Assembly: GCA_947561585.1 (NCBI GenBank) | Contig: CANNZV010002471.1 | Span: forward strand, 32,776 to 96,775 | DNA length: 64,000 nt | Origin: Caprella mutica | Taxonomy: Eukaryota; Arthropoda; Malacostraca; Amphipoda; Caprellidae | Direction: 5' to 3' | Shown here: piece after piece, positions 1 to 11,390 of the stretch | Numbering within the stretch: position 1 is the first letter of the stretch | Layout: each line of letters begins with the position of its first letter | The notes under the pieces: model-generated | What the model saw: the letters and a program-made list of their open reading frames with translations, nothing else | Database searches by the model: none | Told to the model about the DNA's origin: nothing | Translations under genes and position numbers: made by a program

Positions 1-1
1 G

Positions 2-94
2 GCCTATGCTAAAGATAGGATAGAGAAACGAAGAAAAATGGCAGCTTTATTGGTTAAGGGAGTTAATGATGGGGAGCTGTTAACGGAGGAATGA
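2..94 (+). CDS. Possible C-terminal end of a gene entering from the left edge (partial)
   Basis: The window opens in an uninterrupted reading frame of 30 codons that ends at TGA (92-94). The peptide is charged and basic (it includes AKDRIEKRRKMAALLVKG) and its codon use looks more gene-like than the flanking AT-rich DNA. A donor-like GTTAAG also lies inside it, so the exon may splice out before the stop. I do not recognise the family. It is too short to prove; it could be chance. Confidence 0.35.
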   Translation, partial: AYAKDRIEKRRKMAALLVKGVNDGELLTEE

Positions 95-1130
95 GTTGAG
101 TGATGTAGCTCTTCAAATGATATTCTTGTGTTACTTTTTATAATTATCTTTATTCCATTTCAGTCTAATAGCAAATGTATGTCGTATCAGTGCTCCGTCA
201 ATTACATTATATTTAGTGAGATAAATAATTTGATCTTGAAAATAAGATAAACTCTTCAAAAGAAGTTTTGCAATATTAAACATCTTGGATCTCTTATTGA
301 AAGTTTGCAGATATTTCTTTCATTTCTGAATATCCATAGAACTAATTTAATTTTATGCTTTTAGAATTGATGGACCAATGTATCCATTTAAGAAATATTC
401 CATCTGTTTAATTTATGGACGCTGAACCTTATTGTAATAACGACACTCGAATTATTGTATCAATGAATGAAATAGAGAAAACGATAAATAGCTGCACATG
501 ATATTAATTCATCATTATATTTACAGTGACTCTTTCTTTTACAGTTTGATGAATGACATTGAACCCTCAAAGATGGCAGAAGAAGAAGATGATGGTGTTT
601 TGTATTTTTGATTTATGTAGGATTAAGGATTTAAACTTTACTAATTAATTTTACAAATCAATAATTTGATTACAGAATTTATTAGTTCATCTTTTACCTA
701 AGTTACAACACAAATGTGATTTTTATAAAAGTTAACAAAATATAGTATTATATTATTGACAGATTATTTCAATATCCTAACTCTTTTAATTAGCGGATAC
801 TTTTGATTGCAGGTCTATTTAGCTGTTAGATGAGTTAAGTGACTTTGTTTATGAAATCGGGGATTTCTTTCATTATTTGATTATTTCCTTTAAATATTCC
901 ACCTTTTCTTGTTCTCACTTTTTCTCACTTTACTGTAATAATATAAACGAATATTTGCATTTAGTCACTGATGTCTAGAACCGTGGTAATTTTGATTCTG
1001 ATTCACTTCTTCATTTTTACCTTGTTTATCATTTTAAAATCTACTTACAGTTTTAGAGGATATTACATCGGAGACTTTTGTCACGATCTCGAAGCATTCT
1101 TTGGTATATGACTTTATTTGTGGAGTCTTC
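95..1130. other. AT-rich, possibly intronic; one more exon-like segment
   Basis: Apart from the candidate exon at 545-611, this stretch is AT-rich without long frames. At about 1051-1098 a short segment sits between an acceptor-like tract (aaaatctacttacag) and a donor-like GTATAT. It fits a gene entering from the left whose introns lie here, but there is no proof. Confidence 0.3.
545..611 (+). CDS. Possible short terminal exon after a good 3' splice site
   Basis: A pyrimidine-rich acceptor (ctctttcttttacag) ends at 544. The following frame reads from an ATG at 549 for 20 codons to TGA at 609-611, with an acidic run EEEDD. It could be an alternative last exon of the gene entering at position 1, or chance. 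Nothing identifies a family. Confidence 0.22.
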
Positions 1131-1918
1131 TTTCATTAGTATTCCTTCAATATTCCCTCCACCATTGACTGTAATATTCCATTGGCATTCCTTCAGTAAT
1201 CTCTCTACCTAAGGAGGTCTTATTCCATTGGTATTCCTTCAATATTCCCTCTTACTTTGGATGTCTTATTCAATTAGTATTCCTTCAATATTCCTTCTTA
1301 CTTTGGATATCATATTCCATTAGTATTCCTCCAATATTCCCTCTTACTTTGGAGGTCTTATTCCATTGGTATTCCTTCAATATTCCCTCTTTCTTTGGAG
1401 ATCTTATTCCATTGGTATTCCTTCAATATTCCTTCTTACTTTGGATACCATATTCCATTAGTATTCCTCCAATATTCCCTCTTTCTTTGGAGGTCTTATT
1501 CCATTGGTATTCCTTCAATATTCCCTCTTTCTTTGGAGGTCTTATTCCATTGGTATTCCTTCAATATTCCTTCTTACTTTGGATATCATATTCCATTAGT
1601 ATTCCTCCAATATTCCCTCTTACTTTGGAGGTCTTATTCCAATGGTATTCCTTCAATAATCCCTCTTACTTTGGATATCATATTCCATTAGTATTCCTCC
1701 AATATTCCCTCTTTCTTTGGAGGTCTTATTCCATTGGTATTCCTTCAATATTCCCTCTTTCTTTGGAGGTCTTATTCCATTGGTATTCCTTCAATATTCC
1801 TTCTTACTTTGGATATCATATTCCATTAGTATTCCTCCAATATTCCCTCTTACTTTGGATATCATATTCTATTGGAATTCCTTCATTATTCCATTGAGAT
1901 TCATCTCTGTGATTCCCT
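1130..1918. repeat. 46-bp minisatellite, about 16 copies
   Basis: Tandem units of about 46 bp built on ATTCCATTGGTATTCCTTC and ending in CTTTGGAGGTC. Two variants, 'ggtattccttcaatattccc' and 'agtattcctccaatattccc', alternate irregularly. Because 46 is not a multiple of 3, each frame cycles through the unit, which explains the long open frames here; they are not genes. Confidence 0.9.
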
Positions 1919-1959
1919 AGATTTTCCCTTGTGATTTATGGGATTATTCCATAAAAGTG

Positions 1960-2055
1960 TCAAAAAAATGCATTCCCAGAATATCGAAAAATGATCATCA
2001 TGGAATATTCCTTGGGAATATTCCGAGAATGTTTTGGGAATATCCATTTTTTGCG
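1960..2055. repeat. Short imperfect inverted repeat between two arrays
   Basis: Arms around CAAAAAAATGCATTCCCAG and its complement near 2030-2053 (GGGAATATCCATTTTTTG) flank a core containing GGAATATTCC motifs. It may be a small MITE or a rearranged end of the 46-bp array, with which it shares ATATTCC. Confidence 0.4.
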
Positions 2056-2060
2056 CGGGA

Positions 2061-4553
2061 TCATCACAGTGACTCTTTTCTCTGGTAGTACATCATCATA
2101 GTGACTCTTTTCTCTGAAAGTAAATCATCACAGAGACTCTTTTCTCTGACAGTACATCACCACAGCGACTCTTTCTCTGGTAGTACATCATCATAGTGAC
2201 TCTTTTCTCTGATAGTACATCATCACAGAGACTCTTTTCTCTGACAGTACATCACCACAGTGACTCTTTTCTCTGGTAGTACATCATCATAGTGACTCTT
2301 TTCTCTGATAGTACATCATCACAGTGACTCTTTTCTCTGACAGTACATCACCACAGTGACTCTTTTCTCTGGTAGTACATCACCACAGTGACTCTTTTCT
2401 CTGGTAGTACATCATCACAGTGACTCTTCTCTCTGATAGTACATCATCACAGTGACACTTTTCTCTTACAGTACATCATCACAGTGACTCTTTTCTCTGA
2501 TAGTACATCATCACAGAGACTCTTTTCTCTGACAGTACATCACCACAGTGACTCTTTTCTCTGGTAGTACATCATCATAGTGACTCTTTTCTCTGATAGT
2601 ACATAATCACAGTGACTCTTTTCTCTTACAGTACATCATCACAGTGACTCTTTTCTCTGATAGTACATCATCACAGAGACTCTTTTCTCTGACAGTACAT
2701 CACCACAGTGACTCTTTTCTCTGGTAGTACATCATCATAGTGACTCTTTTCTCTGATAGTACATCATCACAGTGACTCTTTTCTCTTACAGTACATCATC
2801 ACAGTGACTCTTTTCTCTGATAGTACATCATCACAGAGACTCTTTTTTCTGACAGTACATCACCACAGTGACTCTATTCTCTGGTAGTACATCATCATAG
2901 AGACTCTTTTCTCTGATAGTACATCATCACAGTGACTCTTTTCTCTGACAGTACATCACCACAGTGACTCTTTTCTCTGGTAGTACATCATCATAGTGAC
3001 TCTTTTCTCTGAAAGTAAATCATCACAGAGACTCTTTTCTCTGACAGTACATCACCACAGTGACTCTTTTCTCTGGTAGTACATCATCATAGTGACTCTT
3101 TTCTCTGAAAGTAAATCATCACAGAGACTCTTTTCTCTGACAGTACATCACCACAGTGACTCTTTTCTCTGGTAGTACATCATCATAGTGACTCTTTTCT
3201 CTGATAGTACATCATCACAGAGACTCTTTTCTCTGACAATACATCACCAAAGTGACTCTTTTCTCTGACAGTACATCACCACAGTGACTCTTTTCTCTGG
3301 TAGTACATCATCACAGTGACTCTTTTCTCTGATAGTACATCATCACAGTGACTCTTCTCTCTGATAGTACATCATCACAGTGACTCTTTTCTCTGACATT
3401 TCATCATCACAGTGACTCTTTTCTCTGATAGTACATCATCACAGAGACTCTTTTCTCTGACAGTACATCACCACAGTGACTCTTTTCTCTGGTAGTACAT
3501 CATCATAGTGACTCTTTTCTCTGATAGTACATCATCACAGTGACTCTTTTCTCTGACAGTACATCACCACAGTGACTCTTTTCTCTGGTAGTACATCATC
3601 ATAGTGACTCTTTTCTCTGAAAGTAAATCATCACAGAGACTCTTTTCTCTGACAGTACATCACCACAGTGACTCTTTCTCTGGTAGTACATCATCATAGT
3701 GACTCTTTTCTCTGAAAGTAAATCATCACAGAGACTCTTTTCTCTGACAGTACATCACCACAGTGACTCTTTTCTCTGGTAGTACATCATCATAGTGACT
3801 CTTTTCTCTGATAGTACATCATCACAGAGACTCTTTTCTCTGACAATACATCACCAAAGTGACTCTTTTCTCTGACAGTACATCACCACAGTGACTCTTT
3901 TCTCTGGTAGTACATCATCACAGTGACTCTTTTCTCTGATAGTACATCATCACAGTGACTCTTCTCTCTGATAGTACATCATCACAGTGACTCTTTTCTC
4001 TGACAGTACATCATCACAGTGACTCTTTTCTCTGATAGTACATCATCACAGAGACTCTTTTCTCTGACAGTACATCATCACAGTGACTCTTCTCTCTGAT
4101 AGTACATCATCACAGTGACTCTTTTCTCTGACAGTACATCATCACAGTGACTCTTTTCTCTGATAGTACATCATCACAGAGACTCTTTTCTCTGACAGTA
4201 CATCACCACAGTGACTCTTTTCTCTGGTAGTACATCATCATAGTGACTCTTTTCTCTGATAGTACATCATCACAGTGACTCTTTTCTCTGACAGTACATC
4301 ACCACAGTGACTCTTTTCTCTGGTAGTACATCATCATAGTGACTCTTTTCTCTGAAAGTAAATCATCACAGAGACTCTTTTCTCTGACAGTACATCACCA
4401 CAGTGACTCTTTTCTCTGGTAGTACATCATCATAGTGACTCTTTTCTCTGAAAGTAAATCATCACAGAGACTCTTTTCTCTGACAGTACATCACCACAGT
4501 GACTCTTTTCTCTGGTAGTACATCATCATAGTGACTCTTTTCTCTGATAGTAC
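2061..4553. repeat. 32-bp minisatellite, array 1, about 78 copies, with 3-unit higher-order pattern
   Basis: The unit contains GTACATCATCACAGTGACTC followed by TTTTCTCT. Three unit types recur in order: one starting GACAGTACATCACC, one starting GGTAGTACATCATCATAG, and one starting GATAGTACATCATCACAGAG. This gives a higher-order period near 96 bp, and longer blocks (for example around 2990-3200 and 3590-3800) are repeated almost verbatim. The same unit forms arrays at 35451-38020 and, inverted, at 49731-50632. Confidence 0.95.
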
Positions 4554-4870
4554 AGTGTATATTTCTGCAAGTTGTGTATCTTCCCAACTCTCAAAAAATT
4601 GACTCGCGTAGTATTTTATCTGGGTTGCATATGACGAAAGAAGTTTAGAGAGTAAATACATCCTATCAAAGTTAGAGTTACTTTCTCAGGATTGGTTGAA
4701 GTCAGTCCGAATGGGCAAAACTTCGTACATTTTTGATGAGAACTCAGACCAAGTTTGTATTAAGATTTTTAAAGCTACTTCCAAGAGATAGCTTCCAGAT
4801 AACTCAAATTGGTAAAGTTACATTCTGTAGCTTTATCAAAATCCCTATTAGTGTTATCGTGCATCTGACA

Positions 4871-4968
4871 ACTAGGTAAATAAAGAAACAGTCGGTAAAT
4901 AAAGAAAAAGTCGGTAAATAAAGAAACAGTCGGTAAATAAAGAAACAGTCGGTAAATAAAGAAACAGT
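4871..4968. repeat. 19-bp tandem repeat, about 5 copies
   Basis: Unit GTCGGTAAATAAAGAAACA. It sits just left of a MITE (5053-5195). A minus-strand open frame runs through it and is judged to be an artefact. Confidence 0.85.
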
Positions 4969-5052
4969 CATACCGTATATCTTGCCGAGAAAGAGATCTA
5001 AAACTACATCAAATGAAAAGATACCTATAAAATTTTGGGAAATGATATCTAA

Positions 5053-5195
5053 GGGTAAGTTACAAATTACCAATCAGTTCCACATTTTCGGACACGAAGG
5101 GAAAAAATATATAATGAAAGTTAAATAATAATTATTTTATCATTTTTTTCTATGACCGAAAATGTGAAACTGATTGATAATTCGGAGCTTACCTT
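5053..5195. mobile_element. MITE family A, copy 1 (GGGTAAGTTA termini)
   Basis: About 143 bp with inverted ends GGGTAAGTTACAAATTACC and the complementary AGCTTACC at the right end, plus an inner pair (ACATTTTCGG / CCGAAAATGTG). Same family as copies at 9703, 13200, 13634 and 20960. No coding capacity. The best copies end at a TA, as in Tc1/mariner-derived MITEs. Confidence 0.75.
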
Positions 5196-6548
5196 TTACG
5201 TTATTTCATCAGGTGTACCTCGTGGTATAATACTTATACCATATCGTAGTCGAGGCGTATAATATGCTCTTTCACTTCATCTCTTTTTCCTCACATTTCC
5301 TCTGCAGGCAGCAATGGGAAAAAATTTGCATCTAAATTTCTGCAGTGGGAAGGAAAACAGCCTCCAATGTTTTGGGGAAAATACTTTTTGTGGAGTAAGT
5401 ATTGAATTACCGTGACTCTCCATTAATTCATACAATATGGCTATCTCACAACTGATAAGGTATTGAGTTTAGTAAAGGTTTATTTGCTATCTTATCAATG
5501 TCGTCAAAAGTAAATTAAATAAAAGGGACTGGAAAAAGCAGTCGGAAAGGAAAGAGGTTTCATGAACAAAATTAGCTACAAAGCTCATGGATGTAGAAAA
5601 GCTACTCCGTGAATGAAGTCACTTACCAAGGAATGTGACGAAAAGGGACTCAAGCACCGGTGGCTGCACTCACGGATGGAAGAGGAAAATGAAGAGGTGA
5701 TAGTAAATGAAGCCTACGAGTCTACCTAACACAAAATCTAAGACACTCTTGCTCTATCCTCTAAAACTGCAAACAGCGTTAAAAAATGATAAACATGGTA
5801 TAAATAAGAATACATAATCCAAATTACAACAGTTCGGGGGCCATGAGACGCACTCCCCCCCCCCCCCCCTCTTCTTTTCCATTCACCACAGACAGCTTCA
5901 GGATAGAGCCCCTGGGGGACATTTACTATATCAATAAAGAAAATAATATATTGTTATATATGTTATATATCTTATATTTCCGATAAAAACTATCCTTTTA
6001 TATAACAATAAAACGTTCAATACAGTTAGTGAACAATTTTACAATAAAATTGGTAAATCTTATTATAATGTTCTATAGGCAAGATATCCTCCATAGTTTC
6101 AATACACGAGTGATATAAGTAATTCTGTAGAGGAATCTCCATAATTTACCATAATTTGATATGTTGGCAGCTGTAGAGTGTCTGTCTCAATAGAATTATC
6201 CCCGGAGATATATTTTATTATTTGGAACACGGGAAAAAGAGCCAGGAACACTGGGCCAGGAATGGGAATTACACCATTGGATTCCAGGCTATGGAAATCA
6301 CTGGGAATTGGGGTAAAGTAACGGGAATGGTGAGGTTTACTTTAAAGGAAAATCTGGGGAAATGAAATGGAATTATCCTAAAAGGAAACAATGGAGTTTG
6401 ATAGTATAGTAGTTTAGTTATTTTATCAGTATAGATTTATCTGGGGTAAAATATTACTGCTATTTAGGGTATAACTATTGGAGGTAAACTTTCATAGGGT
6501 ACGTAGTATTACTATTGTTTACACTCTATTATAAATATTCTAAAACTG
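5196..6548. other. Intergenic; holds one dispersed-repeat copy and a poly-C tract
   Basis: Contains the dispersed repeat at about 5525-5750 and a run of 14 or more C at about 5857-5870. The rest is AT-rich with no frame worth calling. Confidence 0.5.
5525..5750. repeat. Dispersed repeat family D, copy 1
   Basis: Starts near AAGGGACTGGAAAAAGCAGTC and ends near GAAGCCTACGAGTCTACC. Shares ordered blocks with 15595-15740 and 30495-30715: GCTCATGGATGTAG, GTGGCTGCACTCACGGAT, AATGAAGAGGTGATAGTAAA. No inverted ends and no frame are seen, so it may be a SINE or a retroposon 3' end. Confidence 0.65.
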
Positions 6549-7321
6549 TTAAAATGTTTGGGTCTTTCCCATTTGACGACCCCACCAGATTTAATTGAAA
6601 TTACTAATTTTATATGTATTTTTGTCCATAGAATCAGAAAATCAAAACCGTTTTTTGTAGAAACTAATAGTTTTTGAGATATGAGGGTTTAAAGTTATTT
6701 ATTTCCTATGTATTACTGAAGGATTGAGAACTTTGAAAAAACTCGTGTTTTCACGCTTTTTGGCCAATTTTAGTTAAAGATAACCGTAATGTAGTTTGTT
6801 GTATCCGCTAGTTTGTTGCACTGCACACTTCATGATTGTTTAATGACCTGGCAGGGGGCTGATATATGTGTAATGGGGGACGGCACGCCACCCATTACAC
6901 ATATATCAGCATTGAAATAATAAATTGAAAATATCACGGAAACTGGAAATATTTTCGATATATGTATTTAGGGGGGCGTGTCGCCCCCCCCCCCCCCCAT
7001 ACCCCCCTGCCAGGTCATTAAACAATCATGAAGTGTGCAGTACAACAAACTAGCGGATACAACAAACTACATTACTGTCTAAAGTAAAAATATCTATATT
7101 GTTTAAGTAGTTTCAATGAAAACACGTGTTTTTTCAAAGTTCTCAATCCTTCAGTAATACATAGGAAATAAATAACTTTAAACCCTCATATCTCAAAAAA
7201 TATTAGTTTCTACAAAAAACGGTTTTGATTTTCTGATTCTATGGACAAAAATACATGTAAAAAATTAATTTAAATTAAATCTGGTGGGGGTCGTCAAATG
7301 GGAAAGATCCAAACATTTTAA
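6549..7321. mobile_element. Foldback element with ~300-bp inverted arms
   Basis: The left end TTAAAATGTTTGGGTCTTTC is mirrored at 7302-7321. The arms stay complementary, with small differences, through a block containing CGGTTTTGATTTTCTGATTC (right arm) and on to CCTGGCAGGGGG / CCCCCTGCCAGG near the centre. No transposase. The centre holds a perfect small hairpin and a C/G-rich segment. I see no clear target duplication. Confidence 0.85.
6858..6910. repeat. Perfect hairpin inside the foldback element
   Basis: Arms GCTGATATATGTGTAATGGG and its exact complement (20 bp each) flank a 13-base loop. It lies off-centre inside the foldback element, so it may be a separate insertion or a local duplication. 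Confidence 0.85.
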
Positions 7322-8033
7322 GCCAAACTAATAAAAGAAATATAATAAAAAATATAATATTTTGAATTCAGAAAAACTAAATAATTGAACATTGGGAATA
7401 AATTAATAATTTTGGGAATAGAAAAGACGCATTGTAATTATAATAACAAAAATAACAATATAAAATTGTTCTTAGCTACATCTAAATATTTAATACAACT
7501 CGAAGGTAACATTATGTATGTCTACGTATGTGTAAATTATAAAAATGTTATTAGAGGGAAAAAAAACTACTACCAAATGTGAATTTATATAAAACATGGA
7601 AAAATCAACAGCTTACCAAAAAGCGTGAAGATATTAAAATATTGTGATAATAAATAATAATAGCAAATTAAATTATATATTTCTCAGAAATGAATATATG
7701 TATATCCTTTATATTTGTTATGCTTTTTTTTAAACTCATTAAAATTCGCATTGGTTGTTCAATTCTCATCTGGTAACTGTTCCTTTACCCTATATGTATT
7801 TAGTGCCAACAAGTAGGTTTTTCCTTTAACTGATGATTAAGTGTTTAAATAGAAGATAGCGTTATCGTTATCATCAGTTATCATTGACAAACAATCAGCA
7901 AAGTGACTGCTGTTTTCTTCTCTTTTTCCTCCTACAAACATACTTACGAAGTGTTTCTACGCAGACAGTTTGGCGACTGCTTTAGCGTGCATATCGTTAC
8001 GACTGAACCCTTTCGGTAACAGTATGCATTTAC
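7322..8033. other. AT-rich, nothing recognised
   Basis: Low-complexity A/T-rich DNA. The short plus-strand frame at about 7385-7582 is lysine/asparagine-rich, lacks splice or promoter signals, and is not called. Confidence 0.4.
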
Positions 8034-8190
8034 TAGGGTTGTGACAATATGCTTTCAATATCTAAGATCACTAAAATAATACAGACGGAGAGAATTATAG
8101 AGCATTGAATGGTTCTACACCAGCGGTATAGAGTATTCGATACCATTTCTTAATATCTATGATTTTGAAAGCATACTGTCACAACCCTAG
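8034..8190. mobile_element. MITE family B (GGGTTGTGACAATATGC termini)
   Basis: About 157 bp. Inverted ends TAGGGTTGTGACAATATGC and GCATACTGTCACAACCCTA, each bounded by TA, as in Tc1/mariner-derived MITEs. Related ends occur at 38625-38805 and at 51214 / about 2036 bases into the element ending at 52168. Confidence 0.8.
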
Positions 8191-8870
8191 ACATTATTCG
8201 AAAATTTTCAATGAACTTTTTGAATGCGACCATGAAAACAAATTTCAACATTAATTTTTTTTCAAATCAGTTATTAAGTTGGCCTAGTAAAGATAAATCG
8301 TAATAATCAGACACTCGTTGTACTCGGACAGTGGGTGTTAGGTCATGAGCCAATCCGACCTTTAGAAATTACTCAATGAACTAACATCAAAAATAACTCC
8401 CACTTTCCGAGACCTAAGAGTGTCCAAGTACTACAGCATTCACTCCCTAATTACATTAGTGTATGACTTCAAATCCCCTGCAAACTAATAAAGAAATAAA
8501 GATTTAGCGAGACTAATGCAAGCAACAAACAAAGACACAGATATAAAAGAGAGAGTTGGGGTTGAGTGAATTGGGATGGACAGGACTGTTTATTAATCTA
8601 TTAGAGATATTAAAATGATAATGATATAGATGATAAAAATGATAATAATATAAATATGATAATAATATAATGATAATGAATGTATATAATGATGATTATA
8701 ATATAATGATAAAAATAAATAAAAGATTGCTAATATGTTAACCAGTTAAACACGTTATTGGCTTTGATACGTTAACATCTTCAACACGTTAACGCTACAA
8801 TCACGTTACTGTAATTAACACTAACTTCTTTATTACAATACCGTCTTCAATTATGAAAGATCTAGTAAAC
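8191..8870. other. AT-rich with a degenerate GATAAT-rich tract
   Basis: 8600-8730 is a degenerate GATAATATAAT low-complexity tract, and about 8745-8815 has loose repeats of CACGTTA. No genes seen. Confidence 0.5.
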
Positions 8871-9337
8871 TACTTCTACTAGCGACTCTGACGTCAAAAT
8901 GACACCAATGGTACACAGAAGGTGATGCAGTGTCCATACCTACTTCTACTAGCGACTGTGACGTCAAAATGACACCAATGGTACACAGAAGGTGATACAG
9001 TGTCCATACCTACTTCTACTAGCGACTGTGACGTCAAAATGACACCAATGGTACACAGAAGGTGATACAGTGTCCATACCTTCTTCTACTATCGACTCTG
9101 ACGTCAAAATGACACCAATGGTACACAGAAGGTAATACAGTGTCCATACCTACTTCTACTATCGACTCTGACGTCAAAATGACACCAATGGTACACAGAA
9201 GGTGATACAGTGACCATACCTACTTCTACTAGCGACACTGACGTCAAAATGACACTAATGGTACACAGAAGGTGATACAGTGTCCATACCTTCTTCTACT
9301 ATCGACTCTGACGTCAAAGTGACACCAATGGTACACT
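8871..9337. repeat. 70-bp minisatellite with a CRE in each unit, 6.7 copies
   Basis: Units start at 8871, 8941, 9011, 9081, 9151, 9221 and 9291. Each contains CTGTGACGTCAAAATGACACC or a CTCTGACGTC variant, so the palindrome TGACGTCA (CREB/ATF site) occurs once per unit at exact 70-bp spacing. Unit differences are only a few bases. Confidence 0.95.
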
Positions 9338-9702
9338 CATTACATTGAATTAGAGCTTAAGTAACGTCATTTTAGGTTCAAGAACTGGTCATATTTTGTA
9401 ACACATATTCATTTACCGCGTGGTACATAATTATAACAAAATGTAGTCCAAATACTAAACTAATTCTTTCTTTTTCCTCCCGAGCAGGTCAAATTATAAG
9501 ATGGCGTTGTTATTTTTGAAGTTATTAGACATGAAGAGAAGCTAAATTTTGAGGTCAAATGTTGCTGCACAATGGAGGTCAGAGGTCATCTTCTTATTAC
9601 CTCAACTAAATAATAAAATAATTTTGATTTTAAGTAGGTGATATTATGTGAGTAAAATCACGACAAATGAAATACTATTCTCTATTAAATGTACTCCATG
9701 TA

Positions 9703-10093
9703 GGGTAAGTTACGAATTATTGGACGGTTTCATTGCTTCGACTATAAAAAATGTAATATGATCATTTAACTTTTATTCAATTGGATACCAAATAAAATAT
9801 AATTTTACCAATTGAAATAAAATTTTAACAATTGAAATAAAATTTTAACAATTGAAATAAAATTTTACCGATTGAAATAAAATTTTACCGATTGAAATAA
9901 AATTTTACCAATTGAAATAAAATTTTGCCAATTGAAATACAATTTTACCAATTGAAATAAAATTTTACGAATTGAAATAAAATTTTGCCAATTGAAATAC
10001 AATTTTACCAGTTGAAATAAAGTTAAATGATAATTATTCAATTTTTTGACTGGATTGAAGCTATGAAACTGACCGATAATTCGTAACTTACCC
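9703..10093. mobile_element. MITE family A, copy 2, enlarged by an internal minisatellite
   Basis: The ends GGGTAAGTTACGAATTAT and ATTCGTAACTTACCC are bounded by TA on both sides (9701-9702, 10094-10095). The middle is filled by a 20-bp tandem array, making this copy about 391 bp against 140-175 bp for its relatives. Confidence 0.85.
9799..10022. repeat. 20-bp minisatellite inside a MITE, about 11 copies
   Basis: Unit AATTGAAATAAAATTTTACC, with variants TAACA, TACCG and TGCCA at its 3' end. It lies wholly inside the family A MITE copy. Confidence 0.9.
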
Positions 10094-10095
10094 TA

Positions 10096-11095
10096 GTTAT
10101 ACCTTGACTATTTTTAATGTTCTGTAGACATATGGGGGTAATACTCAATTGCCGCATGCATCAAGTTAGCGACTGAATGGTGATAAATATTGACACCAAA
10201 GGAAGAAAAAGGACACCATTGCACCTAGAAGTTAAAAGGTGGTTAGTGTCTCACCATTGGTGGTAAAACTTGGGAAAATATATTGGGTAAAAGGAAAAAA
10301 CTACTGTACTGAACAATTTTTAACTATCGTGTGTTATTTTACAGTTTTCTTCTTCTTACATATTTATTTTTATTCTTATTGCTGTTATATACAATTTTCT
10401 GTTTTTAACCATATTTTTTACATTTATTATTAATTTTTTACTATCACTTTTTACATATGTTTCTGTTTCTTTTCTATAATTTTCGCTTCGTCAATTTTTT
10501 TCTTTATTTTTATTACTTTTTGCTGTTTTCACATTTTTTTCTTCGTTTTACAGTTTTCCTTTTTTACATGTTCCTGCTCATAACATTTTCGTTATTCTTA
10601 ACATCATAAAAGCACGTATGTTTCATCAGATACAACAGAAGCACTACCAAAAAGTCGCTCTCAATCTCCCATGGCCCCACCATAACTTCTCGCTGGGATG
10701 ACATCCACACTTATCAGCATCATAACATTGCAACTATTTATGACCCTTATCACTAATGATAACAGACTCATCACCTTGAAATATTTATTATTTATTTATG
10801 ACTCTATATCAGCTGATTAGAAGTCATGAGGACATGGTAGAAGGTCTTGGGGATCAAACCATTTTAAAATGATTATGACAAGGTCCGCCTCTATTGTAAA
10901 TTAAAATTTCTCTAGAAATGCGTTAAATTTGTAGAGCTAAGATTATACAGTTATCAGACAATAAAAGATCATGTATTCGCTTTGAAATTAATTTTTCTTT
11001 GCTTAGTGAGTCGGGAGGTATAGTGTAAATCCCACCATAATATCTTGAAGTACGTGATACAAAGAATGTATATTGTAACAAAATTTGAAATGGTT
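10096..11095. other. AT-rich intergenic DNA
   Basis: About 10290-10560 is a T-rich strand (TTTTACATTT, TTTTCTTC). No convincing exon. The hydrophobic frame near 10239-10433 reflects T-richness. Confidence 0.4.
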
Positions 11096-11101
11096 TGCAG
11101 T

Positions 11102-11291
11102 TGCACATCAACTCTCCCTCCTGCACACCAACACTCCCTCCTGCACATCAACTCTCCCTCCTGCACACCAACTCTCCCTCCTGTAAACCAACTCTCCCTC
11201 CTGCACACCAACTCTCCCTCCTGCACACCAACTCTCCCTCCTGTACACCAACTCTCCCTCCTGCACACCAACTCTCCCTCCTGCACACCAA
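11102..11291. repeat. 20-bp minisatellite, about 9.5 copies
   Basis: Unit ACTCTCCCTCCTGCACACCA with few changes (TGTACACCA, TGTAAACCA, TGCACATCA). Open frames on both strands here are repeat artefacts. Confidence 0.92.
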
Positions 11292-11390
11292 TTTTCTCTT
11301 CCTAACTCTAATGTGTTTTTGTATTTTTGTTATGGGAAGAAATTCGCTAATGTGAACTGAGAGAATTTTGAGGATTGGGGAGAAAAAGAG

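Noticed and set aside
2061..4553. Regular 32-bp spacing suggesting a CRISPR array
   Set aside because: There are no unique spacers; the whole unit repeats. The sequence is eukaryotic.
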